A DNA stretch of 64,000 nucleotides, taken from contig JANPWX010000062.1 in assembly GCA_024734555.1 (NCBI GenBank), positions 267,267 to 331,266 of the forward strand, read 5' to 3'. The stretch's first letter is position 1. Each line of letters starts with the position of its first letter. Below, one piece after another: positions 62,477-64,000 of the stretch. Position numbers and translations under genes: made by a program. The notes under the pieces are model-generated. The model saw only the letters and a program-made list of their open reading frames with translations, made no database searches and had not been told where the DNA came from. Source of the DNA: Trochalopteron elliotii. Lineage: Eukaryota > Chordata > Aves > Passeriformes > Leiothrichidae.

Positions 62477-62668
62477 CACAGAATCACAGAATATGCCAAA
62501 TGGGAAGGGACCTTCAAAGATCATCAAGTCCAAAACTTGGCCCCACACAGGACCATCCACAGGAGTCACATCATGTGCCTGAGAGCATTGTCCAAACACT
62601 TCTTGAACTCTGCCAGGCTTGGTGATGTGACCACTTCCCTGGAGAGACTGTTGTGTTTGAACATCATA
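62477..62668 (-). mobile_element. CR1 LINE 3' fragment, about 190 bp
   Basis: CACAGAATCACAGAATATGCC, GGGAAGGGACCTTCAAAGATCATCAAGTCC, CACAGGACCATCCACAGGAGTCACATCATGTGCCTGAGAGC and CCACTTCCCTGGAGAG match the reversed 3' end of a CR1 subfamily. The copy is only modestly diverged. Frames across it on both strands are incidental. Confidence 0.93.
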
Positions 62669-64000
62669 CAGTTGGTGATTTATATTTTCTGTTGTGTATA
62701 GAAGTGTTGGTAGATTCTTGGTAGTCAAAAAATACCTTTAGTTTACCATTAGCCTTTAGTTGTCTTGTTTTAGTATTTGATCACTTCATTAGTAATTTTT
62801 ACCACCCATTTAAATGTCATTGTATTGAATGTACAATTTAATGATTTATTGTAACTTGGTAATGTTTCTTAACATATGTGTAGTTAGAGTAATAAAATTA
62901 ATGTAACACCTTACCTTGTGAGCTGTCCCTGAGCTAGCATTTTCATAGGACTTTTATTATATTTGCTGTCACTAAGGGTTTTTTTTTGTGGCAGTTATAC
63001 AGCAGTCTCCTACTGAGATATTCTTTCAGCATTTGTTCCTCTCTGGATTTAGAGTGTTCAGTAGCCTGACCTGTGTGTTAAAGGTCATTTTTTATGAATG
63101 CCAGGAACCAATGCAAGCATGTGTACACAAATACCTGCAAATAAAATGTCACTTAAAAATAAAGATGTTTTTATCTTGAGCAATGATATGTTAGGAAATG
63201 AATTTTAAAATCCAGGACATTTCTGTCCTCTTCACCAGGCATTTCCACATTGTATTTTACTAGTCTTAACAGTCTAATTACAATGACTTGGGGAAATCTT
63301 TAAAAATAATCTTTTCCATATATCCTTACAAAGAGTAAGATTCTATGTATCTATGTGTGTTCATGCATGGCTGAAGGATCAATTTTTAGCCTATAACAGA
63401 TAACATGGCTCAGACACAAACACAGGTAATAGACCAGGGAAAGCTTTTTCAAAATTTTCATATGCTACTTTTTCTGCAACAAAACATTTGAAATCACAAT
63501 GTTGTATTATAAATAAACAAGGCATGTGGCTACAATAACTGTATCAAAAAAATTACTTTGTCTCTATTTCTTTTATTTTCGGTTCAGTTTTACCATAGAT
63601 TCTAGAGTAACCAGACATAAGGCATGATTCTCTCTTTGTTTACTTTTATTTCATGCTGCTTCATCTTCTTTGACTAATGATTATAATATAAACACTGCAT
63701 TGCTAAATGGCAAATCAAGTTCCATAAGTGCTAAATTTATGGGATTTTATCAGAATATTTTGATACTTTTGCTGCATTAAGTAAATTCATTTTCCAAGTG
63801 AACACAACAGTTATTTAACAGCTCTCAGGAATACTAGATATCAGTCTGGTCCTGACATGAAGATACCATCTTTTTTTAAAGTTTTCCTCTCCCTGTAGTG
63901 CCAAGTAAGTTGACAAACAGCAATAGATATAAAATCTGGCCAAGAAATTAGAGATAATTAAAAAGATATCGTAATGAAATCACTGAATTTAGGACTTCAG
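62669..64000. other. AT-rich non-coding stretch
   Basis: No gene or mobile element is recognised to the end of the window. Confidence 0.55.

Noticed and set aside
1..64000. CRISPR arrays, tRNA or rRNA genes, bacterial operons or phage genes
   Set aside because: No regularly spaced repeats with unique spacers, no cloverleaf or rRNA blocks, and no ribosome-binding-site-led gene clusters. The CR1 and LTR content places the DNA in a bird genome.

Overview
The window is AT-rich vertebrate nuclear DNA, almost certainly from a bird. The main evidence is several CR1 LINE 3' ends, one of which keeps the CR1-type ATTCTATG octamer tail. There are also solo long terminal repeats (LTRs) of types I recognise from bird genomes. 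Two LTR families suggest a songbird or related neoavian, but that is inference. I see no rRNA, tRNA, CRISPR array, prokaryotic operon or recognisable multi-exon host gene. The region looks like a gene desert or the inside of a very large intron.

Region by region: 1-5 kb holds a minus-strand solo LTR (948-1428), an unassigned GC-rich block (about 1655-2015), a 1.07 kb minus-strand LTR (3586-4655) and a (GAT)n microsatellite. From 5 to 32.8 kb the DNA is mostly plain AT-rich sequence. It is broken by a (TAACAG)n hexamer next to an LTR-like element with an internal minisatellite (10.64-11.23 kb), a pair of perfect AT hairpins (12.31-12.38 kb), a G/T-rich tract (17.1 kb) and a well-bounded plus-strand solo LTR (21211-21850). 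At 32.85-33.51 kb a minus-strand CR1 sits inside an older plus-strand CR1. From 35 to 38 kb there are three weak coding-like signals: an exon-like segment, an 83-residue minus-strand ORF with good start context, and a 40-residue ORF resembling a homeodomain recognition helix. Retroelements are dense again from 47.9 to 53.9 kb: two same-strand solo LTRs 282 bp apart, a deleted copy of the family seen at 3.6 kb, and a CR1. The last 6 kb holds three more CR1 3' ends, one leading into an expanded two-phase pentanucleotide array.

No set of genes here works together as a pathway. Every LTR appears to be solo: I found no gag, pol or env reading frame beside any of them. Most open frames of 60-160 codons are chance frames or lie inside LTR sequence. 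I did not find a convincing new biological system. The items most worth checking are the nested CR1 pair, the solo LTR at 48.8 kb with a perfect 6-bp target duplication and U3 repeats, the pentanucleotide array, and the 83-residue ORF at 35.8-36.0 kb.
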